Part shown: piece after piece, positions 27,750 through 37,259 of the stretch
How the letters are laid out: each line of letters starts with the position of its first letter
Numbering within the stretch: the first letter of the stretch is position 1
Assembly (NCBI RefSeq): GCF_015689335.1
Contig: NZ_CP065053.1
Coordinates: 1-64,000, forward strand
Reading direction: 5' to 3'
Length of the DNA stretch: 64,000 bases
Origin: Massilia antarctica
GTDB taxonomy: Bacteria; Pseudomonadota; Gammaproteobacteria; Burkholderiales; Burkholderiaceae_D
Notes under the pieces: model-generated
The model's input: the letters and a program-made list of their open reading frames with translations, nothing else
Databases searched by the model: none
Told to the model about the DNA's origin: nothing
Program-made: the position numbers and the translations under genes

Positions 27750-28037
27750 ATGAAAAAATCTTTGCTGATCGTCTCCCTGTTGGCCGTTGCCCTGGCTGCT
27801 TGCACCAAAAAAGAACCAGAAGCAGTTGTTACCCCAACCCCAGTTGTGGAAACCCCAGCAGCGGTTACTCCGCCAGCAGCTCCAGTTGATGCTGCAGCTC
27901 CAACTCCAGCAGCAACCGAAGCCGCTAGCGCTGCAGCAACCGCTGCTTCGGCCGCTTCCGTAGCTGCTGACGCTGCTAACGCCGCTTCGGTTGCCGCTTC
28001 GGCTGCTGCTTCGGCTGCTGCATCCGCTGCCAAGTAA
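27750..28037 (+). CDS. Small alanine-rich lipoprotein
   Basis: 95 residues: signal peptide and lipobox MKKSLLIVSLLAVALAACTK (LAAC), a Pro/Val/Thr/Ala spacer, then about 45 residues of almost only Ala, Ser, Val and Thr (for example AASAAATAASAASVAADAAN). The tail has small residues in an 11-residue-like rhythm, as in Lpp-type helices or Ala-rich helices of envelope proteins, and ends in Lys. There is a good ribosome-binding site (AAGGAAAA), a strong -10 box and a strong terminator, so a highly expressed envelope protein is likely. Function unknown; an Lpp-like structural role is possible. Confidence 0.85.
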   Translation: MKKSLLIVSLLAVALAACTKKEPEAVVTPTPVVETPAAVTPPAAPVDAAAPTPAATEAASAAATAASAASVAADAANAASVAASAAASAAASAAK

Positions 28038-28054
28038 TCAGCGCGATTTGAAAA

Positions 28055-28080
28055 GGCCGGCCCGCGGGCCGGTTTTTTTT
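28055..28080 (+). terminator. Rho-independent terminator of the alanine-rich lipoprotein gene
   Basis: CCGGCCCGCGGGCCGG (28057-28072) is self-complementary and is followed by eight T. It lies 20 bases past the stop codon. Confidence 0.9.
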
Positions 28081-28180
28081 CGCCCGCAGGTTTGCGTCCA
28101 CGCCGTCTTGCGCGCGCAGGCGGGGCCGATGGCAGCCGTGCCCGGCGCCGCTTCAGCGCCCGTTGCCCGTGCAGCGGCGT

Positions 28181-28208
28181 AAAAAAACCGGCCTCGGCCG
28201 GTTTTTTT
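28181..28208 (-). terminator. Terminator of the bamC operon (bidirectional)
   Basis: ACCGGCC-TC-GGCCGGT with seven A on the left and seven T on the right, 16 bases past the bamC stop. It can end transcription from either side. Confidence 0.9.
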
Positions 28209-28224
28209 ATTGCTGCATCGACGT

Positions 28225-29394
28225 TTACTTCAATTCGTCGCTCAGCAGTTTCAGGATCTTGGCGCCGGTCGGCGAGGTTTCCGCCTTGCCGTCGTTACTC
28301 TGCACCGCCACCTTGCTCACCGTCGCGCCGGCTTCCGACTTGACCGTCACCCGGAAACGCTGCGCTTCCTTGGCCTTGTCCGAGGAGGCGCCAAAGCTGA
28401 ACAGCTTGCTCAGGAAACCATCTTTCGCGGCCAGGTCGGGATCGACATAGCGCACGAAATACACGCCCTGCACGCGGTCGCGGTCTTCCACCGTGAAGCC
28501 GACCCGGTCCAGCGCCAGGCCGACCCGGCGCCAGGCGCGGTCGAAGCCTTCGTCCACTTCCACCGTGTCGCCCACCAGCTTGGCGTGCTGGGGCGCCACC
28601 ACCGCCGCGGCCACGGCCGCTTCGGCCGGCTTGACGTCGGCCATGCCCGACAGCTTGGCCACCAGGCGGCTCAGGAATTGCGCTTCCAGGCCCGGATCGT
28701 TCGGACGTACGGTCCAGGTGGTCGAATCCTTTTGGGCGCCGACCAGCACTTCTTCCGCGCCGCGGTGGCTGATGTAGATTTCGGTGCCGTTCGGGGTGCG
28801 CTCCAGGCGCGTGCGGAACTTGTCGCGCTCGCCCGTCGAGTACAGCGAATCGAATACCTTCCCGATCGACTGGCGGATGAAGTCTTGCGGGATCTTCGAG
28901 CGGTTCTCGGCCCAGTCGGTCTCCATGACGCCGGTGGTGGCCGACTCATTGATGATGGTAAAGCCCGAATCGGCCCAGAACTGCTTGAGCTGCGGCCACA
29001 GCTGCTCCGGCGTCTGGTTCACCACCAGCCAGCGCTGGTTGCCGCTGCGCTCGATCCGGACGCCATCGGTGCCGGCCACGGCCACCGCTTGCCCGCTTGG
29101 GGCCGGCATGGCCGTCGTGCCCTTGGGCTGCTGGTAGGTCGAGGCGCTGGCCACGCCGCGCGTTTCGGGAATGCTGTAGCGGTTGTCGCGCTCGAGCTGG
29201 GTCAGGTCGGGCGGCACGTCCAGGGTGGCCGCCTTCTTGGCGCCGCGGTAATCGAGCTTGTCCTGTTCGATGACGGAACTGATCATGCCGCAGCCGGACA
29301 GGCTGACCATCAGCGCCGAAAGCACCAGGCCGCGCGTCGCCGCCGGAGGAAATGCCGTGGCCGAGGCCGAAGTAATTGTCTTACGAATAGTCAT
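28225..29394 (-). CDS. bamC: Outer membrane protein assembly factor BamC (NlpB)
   Basis: 389 residues from ATG at 29394 (MTIRKTITSASATAFPPAAT); upstream codons lack homology. The lipobox is SLSGC (Cys35), followed by the unstructured BamD-binding N-terminal segment (LDYRGAKKAATLDVPPDLTQ) and two helix-grip domains (about 135-265 and 285-389). As a lipoprotein of the BAM complex it helps insert beta-barrel proteins into the outer membrane. It follows dapA by 61 bases, the order seen in many Proteobacteria including E. coli. Confidence 0.92.
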   Translation of the reverse strand: MTIRKTITSASATAFPPAATRGLVLSALMVSLSGCGMISSVIEQDKLDYRGAKKAATLDVPPDLTQLERDNRYSIPETRGVASASTYQQPKGTTAMPAPSGQAVAVAGTDGVRIERSGNQRWLVVNQTPEQLWPQLKQFWADSGFTIINESATTGVMETDWAENRSKIPQDFIRQSIGKVFDSLYSTGERDKFRTRLERTPNGTEIYISHRGAEEVLVGAQKDSTTWTVRPNDPGLEAQFLSRLVAKLSGMADVKPAEAAVAAAVVAPQHAKLVGDTVEVDEGFDRAWRRVGLALDRVGFTVEDRDRVQGVYFVRYVDPDLAAKDGFLSKLFSFGASSDKAKEAQRFRVTVKSEAGATVSKVAVQSNDGKAETSPTGAKILKLLSDELK

Positions 29395-29455
29395 GTCGTT
29401 ACTGGATGAGAAGCTGAAAGGCAGCTGGTGTCTGGGATGATCCAACCCTTGCGGG

Positions 29456-30340
29456 TCAGGGCTGTGGTAGGACGCCGGCTTCGCGCAGGGCGGCGCGGAC
29501 CGCATCGTGGCAGTCTTGCCCCAGCGGCGCCAGGGGCAGGCGGATGCCGTCAGGCATCAGGCCCATTTCCGCCATCGCCCATTTGACCGGGACCGGGTTC
29601 GGCTCGATGAACAGTTTCTGGTGCAGCGGCATGACCTTGTTATTGATCGCGACGGCGCGGGCGATGTCGCCGCTCATCGCGGCCACGCACAGCTCGTGCA
29701 TCGCGCGCGGCGCCACGTTGGCCGTGACCGAAATATTGCCGGCACCACCGCACAGCATCAAGGCCAGCGCGGTCGGATCGTCTCCCGAGTAGAGGGCGAA
29801 CGAGGGGTCGACATTGCGCAGCAGTTCCAGGGCGCGCGCGATGTTGCCGGTCGCATCCTTGAGGCCGACGATATTCGGAATGGCGGACAGGCGCACGATG
29901 GTCTCGTTGCTCATGTCGGCCACGGTACGGCCCGGCACGTTGTACAGGATGATAGGCAGGTCGACCGCTTCGGCGATGGCCTTGAAGTGGCGGTACATGC
30001 CTTCCTGGGTCGGACGGTTGTAGTACGGCACCACCAGCAGCGCGGCATCGGCCCCGACTTCCTTGGCGAATTCGGTCAGCTTGATCGCTTCGGCGGTCGA
30101 ATTGCCGCCGGTGCCGGCAATGACTGGAATGCGGCCCCGGGTATGCTCGACGGCCAGCTTGACCAGTTCGCAGTGTTCCTCGACGCTGACGGTGGCCGAT
30201 TCGCCCGTGGTGCCGACGATGACGATGCCATCGGTGCCCTCGGCGATGTGCCAGTCGATCAGCTTGCGCAGGCCCGGATGGTCCAGACTGCCGTCTGCAT
30301 GCATCGGGGTGACGATTGCTACTATGCTGCCCTTGATCAT
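29456..30340 (-). CDS. dapA: 4-hydroxy-tetrahydrodipicolinate synthase
   Basis: 294 residues from ATG at 30340 ([20 protein letters not shown]). It condenses pyruvate with aspartate semialdehyde in the diaminopimelate/lysine pathway. Visible motifs: GTTGES (pyruvate-binding Thr pair), [12 protein letters not shown] (proton-relay Tyr) and VGLKDATGN (Schiff-base Lys, about 161). It lies directly upstream of bamC. Confidence 0.96.
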   Translation of the reverse strand: MIKGSIVAIVTPMHADGSLDHPGLRKLIDWHIAEGTDGIVIVGTTGESATVSVEEHCELVKLAVEHTRGRIPVIAGTGGNSTAEAIKLTEFAKEVGADAALLVVPYYNRPTQEGMYRHFKAIAEAVDLPIILYNVPGRTVADMSNETIVRLSAIPNIVGLKDATGNIARALELLRNVDPSFALYSGDDPTALALMLCGGAGNISVTANVAPRAMHELCVAAMSGDIARAVAINNKVMPLHQKLFIEPNPVPVKWAMAEMGLMPDGIRLPLAPLGQDCHDAVRAALREAGVLPQP

Positions 30341-30411
30341 ATGTAGGTAACTATGCTGGTAAGTAAAAGCCTGATTGTAGCGGATCGTCCGCCGGAATGG
30401 TTCATTGTTGA

Positions 30412-30996
30412 CTAGAATCGCGCTTCGGTCGGCGCCGCGCCCCCGTCCAGACGGGCATCGGCGCGCGCAAAATCGGCCCCGGCGGCGCACAGGCGCTGCA
30501 CCATGGCCGCCTTGGGCAGGCTGGTGAAACCGTCTTCGAAGGCCAGCACGCGCAAGTGATGGGCCGCCGCCTGGCGCAGCAGCTCGCCCTCGTGCAGCAA
30601 GAAGGCGGGATTGCTCGGGCGGCCAAATTCTTCATTTCCGCACGCAAAGGTTTCATAGATCAGCAAACCACCCGGCGCCAGGCTGCGCACCAGTGCGGGG
30701 ATGAGCGGGCGGTGCAGGTAATTGGTCACGACGATCACGGCAAAGCGCCCCTCCCCGAACGGCCAGGGCGCGCTGCCGTCTTCGAGGTCGAACTGCATGG
30801 TGCTGATGCCTTCGCCCGCGGCGGCGGCGAGGGCCTCGGGGTCGCGGTCGAGCGCGATCACCGGGTGGCCGAGCGCGGCCAGCAGACGTGCGTGGCGGCC
30901 GCTGCCGCAAGCCAGGTCGAGCGCCTCGCCGCGCGGCGCCAGCGGCGCGAAGCGGGCGATCCAGGCGGAGGCGTCAGTAGTGAGTGTGTCGGTCAT
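30412..30996 (-). CDS. Class I SAM-dependent methyltransferase
   Basis: 194 residues from ATG at 30996 ([20 protein letters not shown]). The SAM-binding loop [19 protein letters not shown], the acidic residue of motif II ([11 protein letters not shown]) and the later [20 protein letters not shown] and [16 protein letters not shown] segments define a Rossmann-fold methyltransferase related to the tellurite-resistance/TehB-like group. The substrate cannot be told from sequence. It lies 14 bases after trpS, so it is co-transcribed with it. Confidence 0.88.
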   Translation of the reverse strand: MTDTLTTDASAWIARFAPLAPRGEALDLACGSGRHARLLAALGHPVIALDRDPEALAAAAGEGISTMQFDLEDGSAPWPFGEGRFAVIVVTNYLHRPLIPALVRSLAPGGLLIYETFACGNEEFGRPSNPAFLLHEGELLRQAAAHHLRVLAFEDGFTSLPKAAMVQRLCAAGADFARADARLDGGAAPTEARF

Positions 30997-31010
30997 CAAG
31001 AATTCCTTTA

Positions 31011-32213
31011 TCAAGTGTAAGCCAGGCCCATCGCTTCGCGCACGTCGCGCATGGTTTCCTGTGCCAGTTTGCGCGCCGTTTCGCAGCCGTCGGCGACGAT
31101 GGCGCGCACCAAGGAGGGGTCGTCCAGGTATTGCTGGGCACGTTCGTGCATCGGTTCCTGTTCCTTGACGATGGCGTCGATCACCGGCTGCTTGCATTCG
31201 ATGCAGCCGATGCCGGCCGTGGTGCAACCCTGGACCACCCAGTCGCGGGTCGCTTCGTCGGAATAAACTTCGTGCAATTGCCATACCGGGCATTTGCGCG
31301 GATCGCCAACGTCGCTGCGGCGCACGCGCGCCGGGTCGGTCGGCATGGTGCGCACTTTCTTGACCACCGACTCCTTGTCTTCGCGCAGGGAAATGGCGTT
31401 GCCATAACTTTTTGACATCTTGCGCCCATCCAGCCCGGGCAGGCGCGAGGCCACCGTCAGCTTCGCCTGCGGCTCGACCAGGATCAGCTTGCGGCTGCCT
31501 TCCAGGTAGCCGAACAGGCGCTCGCGGTCGATCATCGACAGGCTCTGGGCATCGTTGAGCATGGCGTGGGCTTGCTCCAGCGCATCGTCCTTGCCTTCCT
31601 GCTGGTAAGCGGTGCGCAATTCCTGGTACAGCCGGGCGCGCTTGCTGCCGAGCTTCTTGACCGCTTCCAGCGCCTTTTCCTCGAAGCCTTTTTCCTTGCC
31701 GTACATATGGTTGAAGCGGCGCGCGATCTCGCGCATCATTTCGATGTGCGGCACCTGGTCGTCGCCCACCGGCACCTGGCTGGCGCGGTAGATCAGCACG
31801 TCGGCCGCCTGCAGCAGCGGATAGCCGAGGAAGCCGTAGGTGGCCAGGTCCTTGTTACTGAGGTTCTCGATCTGGTCCTTGTAGGTCGGCACCCGTTCCA
31901 GCCAGCCGAGCGGCGTGGCCATCGACAGCAGCAGGTGCAGTTCGGCATGCTCGGGTACGCGCGACTGGATGAACAGGGTCGCCTGCGAGGGGTCGACCCC
32001 GGCCGCCAGCCAGTCGACCAGCATGTCCCAGGTGCTGCGCTCGATGATGCCGGGGTCGTCGTAATGGGTGGTCAGGGCGTGCCAGTCGGCCACGAAAAAC
32101 AGGCAAGGCTGTTCCGCCTGCATCTTGATCCAGTTTTTGAGGGCGCCGTGGTAATGGCCAAGGTGCATGGTGCCCGTCGGGCGCATACCGGAAACAACAC
32201 GATCTGGGTACAT
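31011..32213 (-). CDS. trpS: Tryptophanyl-tRNA synthetase
   Basis: 400 residues. Class I synthetase signatures: GTMHLGHYHGALKNW (HIGH variant, about 14-28) and GRKMSKSYGN (about 268). The rest matches bacterial TrpS with a C-terminal extension containing four cysteines (CPVWQLHE, GCTTAGIGCIECKQ), as in long betaproteobacterial forms. Its start lies 3 bases after the stop of the site-2 protease gene, so it is translated from the same message. Confidence 0.96.
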   Translation of the reverse strand: MYPDRVVSGMRPTGTMHLGHYHGALKNWIKMQAEQPCLFFVADWHALTTHYDDPGIIERSTWDMLVDWLAAGVDPSQATLFIQSRVPEHAELHLLLSMATPLGWLERVPTYKDQIENLSNKDLATYGFLGYPLLQAADVLIYRASQVPVGDDQVPHIEMMREIARRFNHMYGKEKGFEEKALEAVKKLGSKRARLYQELRTAYQQEGKDDALEQAHAMLNDAQSLSMIDRERLFGYLEGSRKLILVEPQAKLTVASRLPGLDGRKMSKSYGNAISLREDKESVVKKVRTMPTDPARVRRSDVGDPRKCPVWQLHEVYSDEATRDWVVQGCTTAGIGCIECKQPVIDAIVKEQEPMHERAQQYLDDPSLVRAIVADGCETARKLAQETMRDVREAMGLAYT

Positions 32214-32216
32214 GAA

Positions 32217-32981
32217 TTAACTCAGGAAAAAAGAAAAGGGAGACGCGACCCGGGAAAAGGCGGCAATCGCCACCGTCATCGCCTTGAACAGGAAGCTGTC
32301 GAGCACATGCAGGCGCATCAGCAGGATGAAGGCGGCGAAAATGAGCACGTCGATCACGGCCACATCATTCACGAGCCGCAACAGGCGCTTGGGCAAGGCC
32401 GCCAGCATGGCGCCCGGCAGCAGGGACGCCAGGGTGCGCCCGCCATCCGGCGGCACGGTCGGCAGCAGGCGCAGCACGCGTTCGGGCAGCACGCTGGCCA
32501 GCACATGGCTGCCGTCGAGCGGCGGAATGGGCAGCAGGTTGAACACCATCATGACCGCGTTGACGCTCACGCCGGCGCGCACCATGTCGAACAGGAAGCG
32601 CTCGCCCACGCCGGCGGCGGCCAGCAGGATGCCGATGATGGTCCACGCCACGCCCATGGCGAAATTGGCGGCCGGGCCGGCCAAGGCCACGAAAGCCATG
32701 TGTTTCTTGGGATTGCGCAGGCGGTCGTATTCCACCGGGACCGGCCTGGCGTAACCGAAGGGCAACTGGATCAGCCAGTACAGCACCAGCGGCAAGGCCA
32801 CGGTGCCGAAGGGATCGATGTGACGCAGCGGATTGATGCTCAGGCGACCTTCGTTGGCCGCGGTCGGATCGCCGAAATACCGGGCCACGTAACCATGCGC
32901 CACTTCATGCAGGGAAATGGCGAACAGGACCGGAATCGCGAACACAAACAGTGCCTGCATGGTCTGGTGAGTGCTATTCAT
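32217..32981 (-). CDS. Site-2 protease family protein (peptidase M50)
   Basis: 254 residues with about six hydrophobic segments. Zinc ligands are visible: HEVAH (about 25-29) in the first helix and NLLPIPPLDGSHVL (third ligand Asp). This membrane zinc-protease group of the short S2P type lacks PDZ domains, and its substrate is unknown. It is part of the conserved yciO-S2P-trpS order. Confidence 0.9.
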   Translation of the reverse strand: MNSTHQTMQALFVFAIPVLFAISLHEVAHGYVARYFGDPTAANEGRLSINPLRHIDPFGTVALPLVLYWLIQLPFGYARPVPVEYDRLRNPKKHMAFVALAGPAANFAMGVAWTIIGILLAAAGVGERFLFDMVRAGVSVNAVMMVFNLLPIPPLDGSHVLASVLPERVLRLLPTVPPDGGRTLASLLPGAMLAALPKRLLRLVNDVAVIDVLIFAAFILLMRLHVLDSFLFKAMTVAIAAFSRVASPFSFFLS

Positions 32982-33035
32982 CGCACGATTCTAGCAGAGC
33001 GGGCGCACGGCCCCGGAACTGCGGCGGGCGGCGGT

Positions 33036-33670
33036 TCAGAGGCCGAACACGGCGGCATCGCCGCGGCCCTGGCGCACCAGCACCACGTCGTCGCCGGTCA
33101 GGTCGATCACGGTGGTCGGTTCGAGCGAGCAGGCGCCGCCATCGACGATCAGGTCGACCTGCTTGTCGATGCGCGCGCGGATGCTGTCGGCGTCGGTCAG
33201 CAGCTCGCTGCCTTCGCCGTCAAGGTCGGGCAGGATCAGGGTGGTGCCCAGCAGCGGCTGGCCCAGTTCGGCCAGCAGGGCCTGGGCGATGGCGTTCTCG
33301 GGCACGCGCAAGCCGATGGTCTTGCGCGAGGGGTGAGACAGGCGGCGCGGCACGATCCGGGTCGCTTCCAGGATCACCGTGTACGGACCCGGTGTAGCGG
33401 CCTTGAGCAGGCGGAACTGGCGGTTGTCGACCCGCGCGTAGACGGCGATCTCGGACAGGTCGCGGCACAGCAGGGTCAGGTGGTGTTTTTCATCGATGCC
33501 GCGGATACGGCGCAACTTTTCCACCGCCCCTTGTCGTCCAGATGGCACACCAGGGCGTAGCATGAATCGGTCGGCAGCGCGACGATGCCGCCGGCGTGGA
33601 TGATCTGGGCGGCCTGCTTGATCAGGCGCGCCTGCGGATTGTCGGGGTGGATCGCGAAAAATTGGCTCAT
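33036..33670 (-). CDS. yciO: YciO/YrdC-family L-threonylcarbamoyladenylate synthase-like protein (frameshifted here)
   Basis: Start at 33670 ([20 protein letters not shown]), which overlaps the htpX stop as ATGA. The first 46 codons (...[21 protein letters not shown]) and the rest ([20 protein letters not shown] ... [13 protein letters not shown]) are in different frames; adding one C to CCCC at 33527-33530 joins them into 211 residues. The fold binds ATP and threonine, and YrdC/TsaC members make threonylcarbamoyl-AMP for tRNA t6A; length and features fit the YciO branch, whose exact role is less clear. The change lies in a homopolymer of a conserved gene, so a sequencing error is likely. Confidence 0.85.
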
Positions 33671-34551
33671 GCGGGAGGCAGGTTGTTGAGGGCGGCGATA
33701 CGTTCTTCCATCGGCGGGTGGGTGGCGAACAGGGCGCCCCAGGCCGAACCGGGGCCGGAAATGCCGAACGCCGACATTTGCGACGGCAAGGTGCCGGGGG
33801 CCAGGCCGCCCAGGCGCGCCAGCGCCTGCTGCATGGGGCGCGGGCTGCCCAGCAGCCTGGCCGAGCCGGCGTCGGCACGGAATTCCCGTTGGCGCGAAAA
33901 CCAGGCGACGATGATCGACGCGACCAGGCCGAACACCAGTTCGCACACGAAGACGGTGACCATGTAGCCGATGCCGGGACCACGGTCGCTATTACCGCGC
34001 AGCACGACCTTGTCGACGAAAAAGCCGACCACCCGCGCCAGGAACACCACGAAGGTATTGACCACGCCCTGGATCAGGGTAAGGGTGACCATGTCGCCAT
34101 TGGCGACGTGGGCCACTTCGTGGCCGAGCACGGCTTCGATGTCATCGCGGTCCATGCTTTCCAGCAAACCGGTGGAGACGGCGACCAGGGCGGAATTCTT
34201 GAATGCGCCAGTGGCGAAGGCATTCGGCGCGCCCTCGTACACGGCGACCTCGGGCATGCTGATGCCGGCCCGCTCGGCCAGCTTGCGCACGGTATCGACC
34301 AGCCACACCTCGCTGGGATTGACCGGGTTGTCGATCACGCGCGCGCCGGTCGACCACTTGGCCATCGGTTTGCTCATCAGCAAGGAAATGAAGGATCCGG
34401 TGAAGCCGACCACGGCCGAAAACACCAGCAACTGGCCGATGTTGATGCCGGACGCACTGACCGCACGCGCGATGCCGAACACGTTCAGCACCACGGTCAA
34501 GACCAGGATCACCGCAAGGTTAGTGGCAAGGAACAGCAAAATGCGCTTCAT
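33667..34551 (-). CDS. htpX: Membrane zinc protease HtpX
   Basis: 294 residues, the usual length. Two N-terminal transmembrane helices, then [14 protein letters not shown] with the HExxH zinc site (about 140), two further helices, and the third ligand in [16 protein letters not shown]. In E. coli HtpX degrades misfolded inner-membrane proteins with FtsH. The end overlaps the start of yciO (ATGA). Its position inside the PHP-yciO-S2P-trpS cluster is less usual. Confidence 0.95.
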   Translation of the reverse strand: MKRILLFLATNLAVILVLTVVLNVFGIARAVSASGINIGQLLVFSAVVGFTGSFISLLMSKPMAKWSTGARVIDNPVNPSEVWLVDTVRKLAERAGISMPEVAVYEGAPNAFATGAFKNSALVAVSTGLLESMDRDDIEAVLGHEVAHVANGDMVTLTLIQGVVNTFVVFLARVVGFFVDKVVLRGNSDRGPGIGYMVTVFVCELVFGLVASIIVAWFSRQREFRADAGSARLLGSPRPMQQALARLGGLAPGTLPSQMSAFGISGPGSAWGALFATHPPMEERIAALNNLPPA

Positions 34552-34697
34552 GGCAAGCCTCCCGGCTGCGAGATGAATGAACAGGAAAACAAGATAGGGT
34601 TGGCCGCTACAAATACAAGAGCCGCGCCGCCGCGCCCATGGCGCGCCGGGCGCGTTTTAAGCCTGCGGTAAGCATCCGGCCCAGCCTAGGTCAACCT

Positions 34698-35531
34698 TCA
34701 GAACCAGTCGTGCCAGACCGGCTTGACGCTCGATGGCAGCGGCGGCAAGGCCGCGAAATCGACCCGCGACTCGCCAGGCGCGTGAAAATCGGTGCCGCGC
34801 GACGCCAGGAAGCCATAGCGCCGCGCTTCCTCGGCGTACAGGTGATACTGGTCCGGCGTGTGGCTGCCCGTGACAACCTCGATCGCCGTGCCACCCAGTT
34901 GCTTGAATTCATCGAACAAGGCGCCCTGCCCCACCATGCCCAGCTTGTAGCGGCCCGGATGGGCGATGACGGGAATCCCGCCGGCGCCGCGGATCCAGCC
35001 GACCGCCTGGGTCAGGCTGGCCCAGCGGTGCGGCACATAACCGGGCTTGCCTTCGACCAGGTATTTACGGAACACTTCCGGGATATTCGCGCACACGCCG
35101 GACTCGACCAGGTAGCGCGCGAAATGGGTGCGCGACATCAGGTCGGGATTATCGACGAACTTGAGCGCGCCCTCGTAGGCGCCGGGGATGCCGGCGCGGG
35201 CCAGTTGCTCGGCCATGTCGCGCCCGCGCGCATCGCGTCCGCTGCGGGTGGCGGCCAGGCCCTGCACCAGGCCGGGATTGTCGGCATCGATCTGCAAGCC
35301 GACGATGTGCACGGTATGGTTGGCCCAGGTGATCGAGATTTCGACGCCGGACACGAAATGCATGCCCAGGTCGGCGGCCGCCGCGCGCGCGGCGGGCACG
35401 CCGCCGACTTCATCGTGGTCGGTCAGGGCCCACGCGTTCACCCCCGCCTTGTGCGCGTAGTTGGCGACGGCGGCAGGCGCCAGGACGCCGTCGGACACGG
35501 TCGAGTGACAATGGAGATCTACATTCAGCAT
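34698..35531 (-). CDS. PHP-domain 3',5'-nucleoside bisphosphate phosphatase / RNase AM (YciV family)
   Basis: 277 residues. PHP metal-binding motifs are visible: VDLHCHSTVSDG, WALTDHDEVGG, SGVEISITW, IAHPGRYKL and RGTDFHAPGE. Characterised relatives remove the 3' phosphate from pAp-type nucleotides, and E. coli YciV (RNase AM) trims RNA 5' ends. It lies upstream of htpX-yciO on the same strand (146-base gap), in the gene cluster usual for Burkholderiales. Confidence 0.88.
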   Translation of the reverse strand: MLNVDLHCHSTVSDGVLAPAAVANYAHKAGVNAWALTDHDEVGGVPAARAAAADLGMHFVSGVEISITWANHTVHIVGLQIDADNPGLVQGLAATRSGRDARGRDMAEQLARAGIPGAYEGALKFVDNPDLMSRTHFARYLVESGVCANIPEVFRKYLVEGKPGYVPHRWASLTQAVGWIRGAGGIPVIAHPGRYKLGMVGQGALFDEFKQLGGTAIEVVTGSHTPDQYHLYAEEARRYGFLASRGTDFHAPGESRVDFAALPPLPSSVKPVWHDWF

Positions 35532-35610
35532 ACGCAGGCAAGGCTCGGATCGGCAACTAGTGGAGACAGGCTTTATTGTACGCTGACTGAGCGATGCACG
35601 CGGCGCGCGG

Positions 35611-36486
35611 CTAAACCAGGAACGCTTCCACCATCGCGGCCAGCGCCTCGGGCTGATCGTGATGCAGCATATGGCCGGCGTCGGCCATCATGCGCGTGCT
35701 CACCGTTTTCAAGTGTCCCAGGCGGCGGTCGACCTCGATGCGAGCTTCCTCGCGCGGCCCCATCCATTGCCACATAGTCGTGTCTTCCGCCTCGACCCAC
35801 AGCACCGGCGCGCTGATCGCCGACCAGCACGCCATCACTTCTTCCACCTGGTAGCCGAGCGGCGTGGGCTTCTTGTGATTCGGGTCGCCCAGGATTTCCC
35901 ATTCGCCGGCCGCGTTTTGCGCCGACCAGTGGCGCGCCAGGAAGTGCGCGCGCTCGTCGGGCAGGCGCGGATTGGTTTTTTGCAGGCGCGCCGCCACCGC
36001 CGCCTGGCTCGGATAGGTGCGCAAGGACGGCGGCGCGCGCATCTCGTCAAGCCACTTGGCGTATCGGCGCGGCGCCTTGTCCGGGCTCGACGCGGGCAAG
36101 CCGAAGCCTTCCAGGTTGATCAGGCGGCGCACCCGGGCCGGGCGCGCGCCGGCGTAAATGCCGACCACATTGCCGCCCATGCTGTGGCCGAGCAGGTTGA
36201 CCGCCTCACGAGGCGCGTAATGATCGAGCATGGCATCGAGATCGGCCACGTAGTCGGGAAACCAGTAAGTGTCAGAATGGCTGCGTTCGGAGAGCCCGAA
36301 GCCGCGCCAGTCGGGCGCGATCACATGCCAGTCTTTCTCCAGGCAATCGACCACGAACTGGAACGAGGCCGACACATCCATCCAGCCGTGCACCATGAAC
36401 AGCTTGGGCGCGCCCTCCCTGCCCCAGTGGCGCACGTGGGTGCGCAAGCCGCGCACGGTCAGGAATTCGGATCGGGATGGTTTCAT
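35611..36486 (-). CDS. Alpha/beta hydrolase
   Basis: 291 residues, no signal peptide. Oxyanion region MVHGWMDVSASFQ, nucleophile GHSMGGN (Ser about 103), a cap rich in arginine, and a C-terminal DAGHMLHHDQPEALAAM with the catalytic His. This is the general esterase/epoxide-hydrolase-like fold; substrate unknown. Its promoter region holds TATAAT and an inverted repeat that may be an operator. Confidence 0.85.
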   Translation of the reverse strand: MKPSRSEFLTVRGLRTHVRHWGREGAPKLFMVHGWMDVSASFQFVVDCLEKDWHVIAPDWRGFGLSERSHSDTYWFPDYVADLDAMLDHYAPREAVNLLGHSMGGNVVGIYAGARPARVRRLINLEGFGLPASSPDKAPRRYAKWLDEMRAPPSLRTYPSQAAVAARLQKTNPRLPDERAHFLARHWSAQNAAGEWEILGDPNHKKPTPLGYQVEEVMACWSAISAPVLWVEAEDTTMWQWMGPREEARIEVDRRLGHLKTVSTRMMADAGHMLHHDQPEALAAMVEAFLV

Positions 36487-36506
36487 GGGACACTCGACAA
36501 TAAAAA

Positions 36507-36530
36507 AGAACGACCGTTCGTATTATACCG
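36507..36530 (-). promoter_or_regulatory. Putative promoter and operator of the alpha/beta hydrolase
   Basis: On the minus strand TATAAT is followed by the interrupted palindrome GAACG-GT-CGTTC, about 25 bases before the ATG. An inverted repeat just after the -10 box suits repression by a TetR-like regulator; none is encoded next to it. Confidence 0.4.
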
Positions 36531-36652
36531 GAGAACTTTTTCATGCAGCGATATCGTCTTGAGCCCGCTTATCGGAATAGACGCATTCAGGATCACGTGG
36601 ATTGCCATTGCCTGGTTCGATGGTTTTTCCAGGCAGCCAATGAGATTGTCCC

Positions 36653-37000
36653 TCAGTCGGTAATTGCACGCAGGCGTGCGAGCGCATCATCGACAACAAA
36701 CTCGGGCGCCGTTTCCACCCGTCTGGCGGCGCGCGCCTCCAGGTCCAGCATGCGCACTTGATTGACCAGTACCACGCCCTGGATTGTCGTGCCCGATCCA
36801 GTCAAGGGCGCAGCGAAGCCGGCATGCCGTGCAAAGTCGCCTCCCTGGGCAATTGGCGCCACCAGCGCGAGGCCGAGCGCATTGAACACGCTGGTCGATA
36901 ACACAAGCGCAGGCCGCATGCCTTGTCGTTCATGGCCCTTGGTCGGGTCAAGATTGACGAGGATGATATCGCCACGCCCAAACTTGGCTCGCTTTACCAC
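36653..37000 (-). CDS. mazF: MazF-family endoribonuclease toxin
   Basis: 115 residues. The PemK/MazF fold is clear: FGRGDIILVNLDPTKGHERQ, RPALVLSTSVFNALG, LVAPIAQGG and VVLVNQVRMLDLEARAARRV. MazF toxins cut single-stranded RNA at short sequences. The start overlaps the mazE stop by 7 bases, the usual translational coupling. Confidence 0.93.
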   Translation of the reverse strand: MVKRAKFGRGDIILVNLDPTKGHERQGMRPALVLSTSVFNALGLALVAPIAQGGDFARHAGFAAPLTGSGTTIQGVVLVNQVRMLDLEARAARRVETAPEFVVDDALARLRAITD

Positions 37001-37245
37001 GCTTCACGCCCTACTGGCGTGACATTGCTCCACGCAGCCATATCCACGGGCTCCGGTGCCGAGGGGTCGCACTGGGCCACCAGGTCCGCCAGCGAATACG
37101 CCGGTCGCTTTACTTTCAGCAGCACACCCTCGTTTTGCACGCTGACGGTCAGCTTGTCGCCCAACGTCGCCTTCAGGATGCCAAGCAACTCGGTGGGCAG
37201 TCGCACTGCCGCGCTGTTACCCCATTTTTGTACCGACAATTCCAT
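36994..37245 (-). CDS. mazE: MazE-family antitoxin
   Basis: 83 residues. The N-terminal swapped-hairpin DNA-binding domain reads MELSVQKWGNSAAVRLPTEL, followed by LGDKLTVSV and a flexible toxin-binding tail (YSLADLVAQCDP). A perfect AGGAGG ribosome-binding site lies 6 bases before the ATG. The promoter is overlapped by a perfect inverted repeat, so the MazEF complex probably represses its own transcription. Confidence 0.93.
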   Translation of the reverse strand: MELSVQKWGNSAAVRLPTELLGILKATLGDKLTVSVQNEGVLLKVKRPAYSLADLVAQCDPSAPEPVDMAAWSNVTPVGREAW

Positions 37246-37259
37246 TTTTTTACCTCCTG

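Noticed and set aside
32217..32981. Site-2 protease as RseP (sigma-E pathway)
   Set aside because: It has no PDZ domains and is too short; it belongs to the short S2P group of unknown substrate.
31566..33560. Long plus-strand frame opposite trpS, site-2 protease and yciO
   Set aside because: His/Gln/Gly-rich shadow without a domain or ribosome-binding site.
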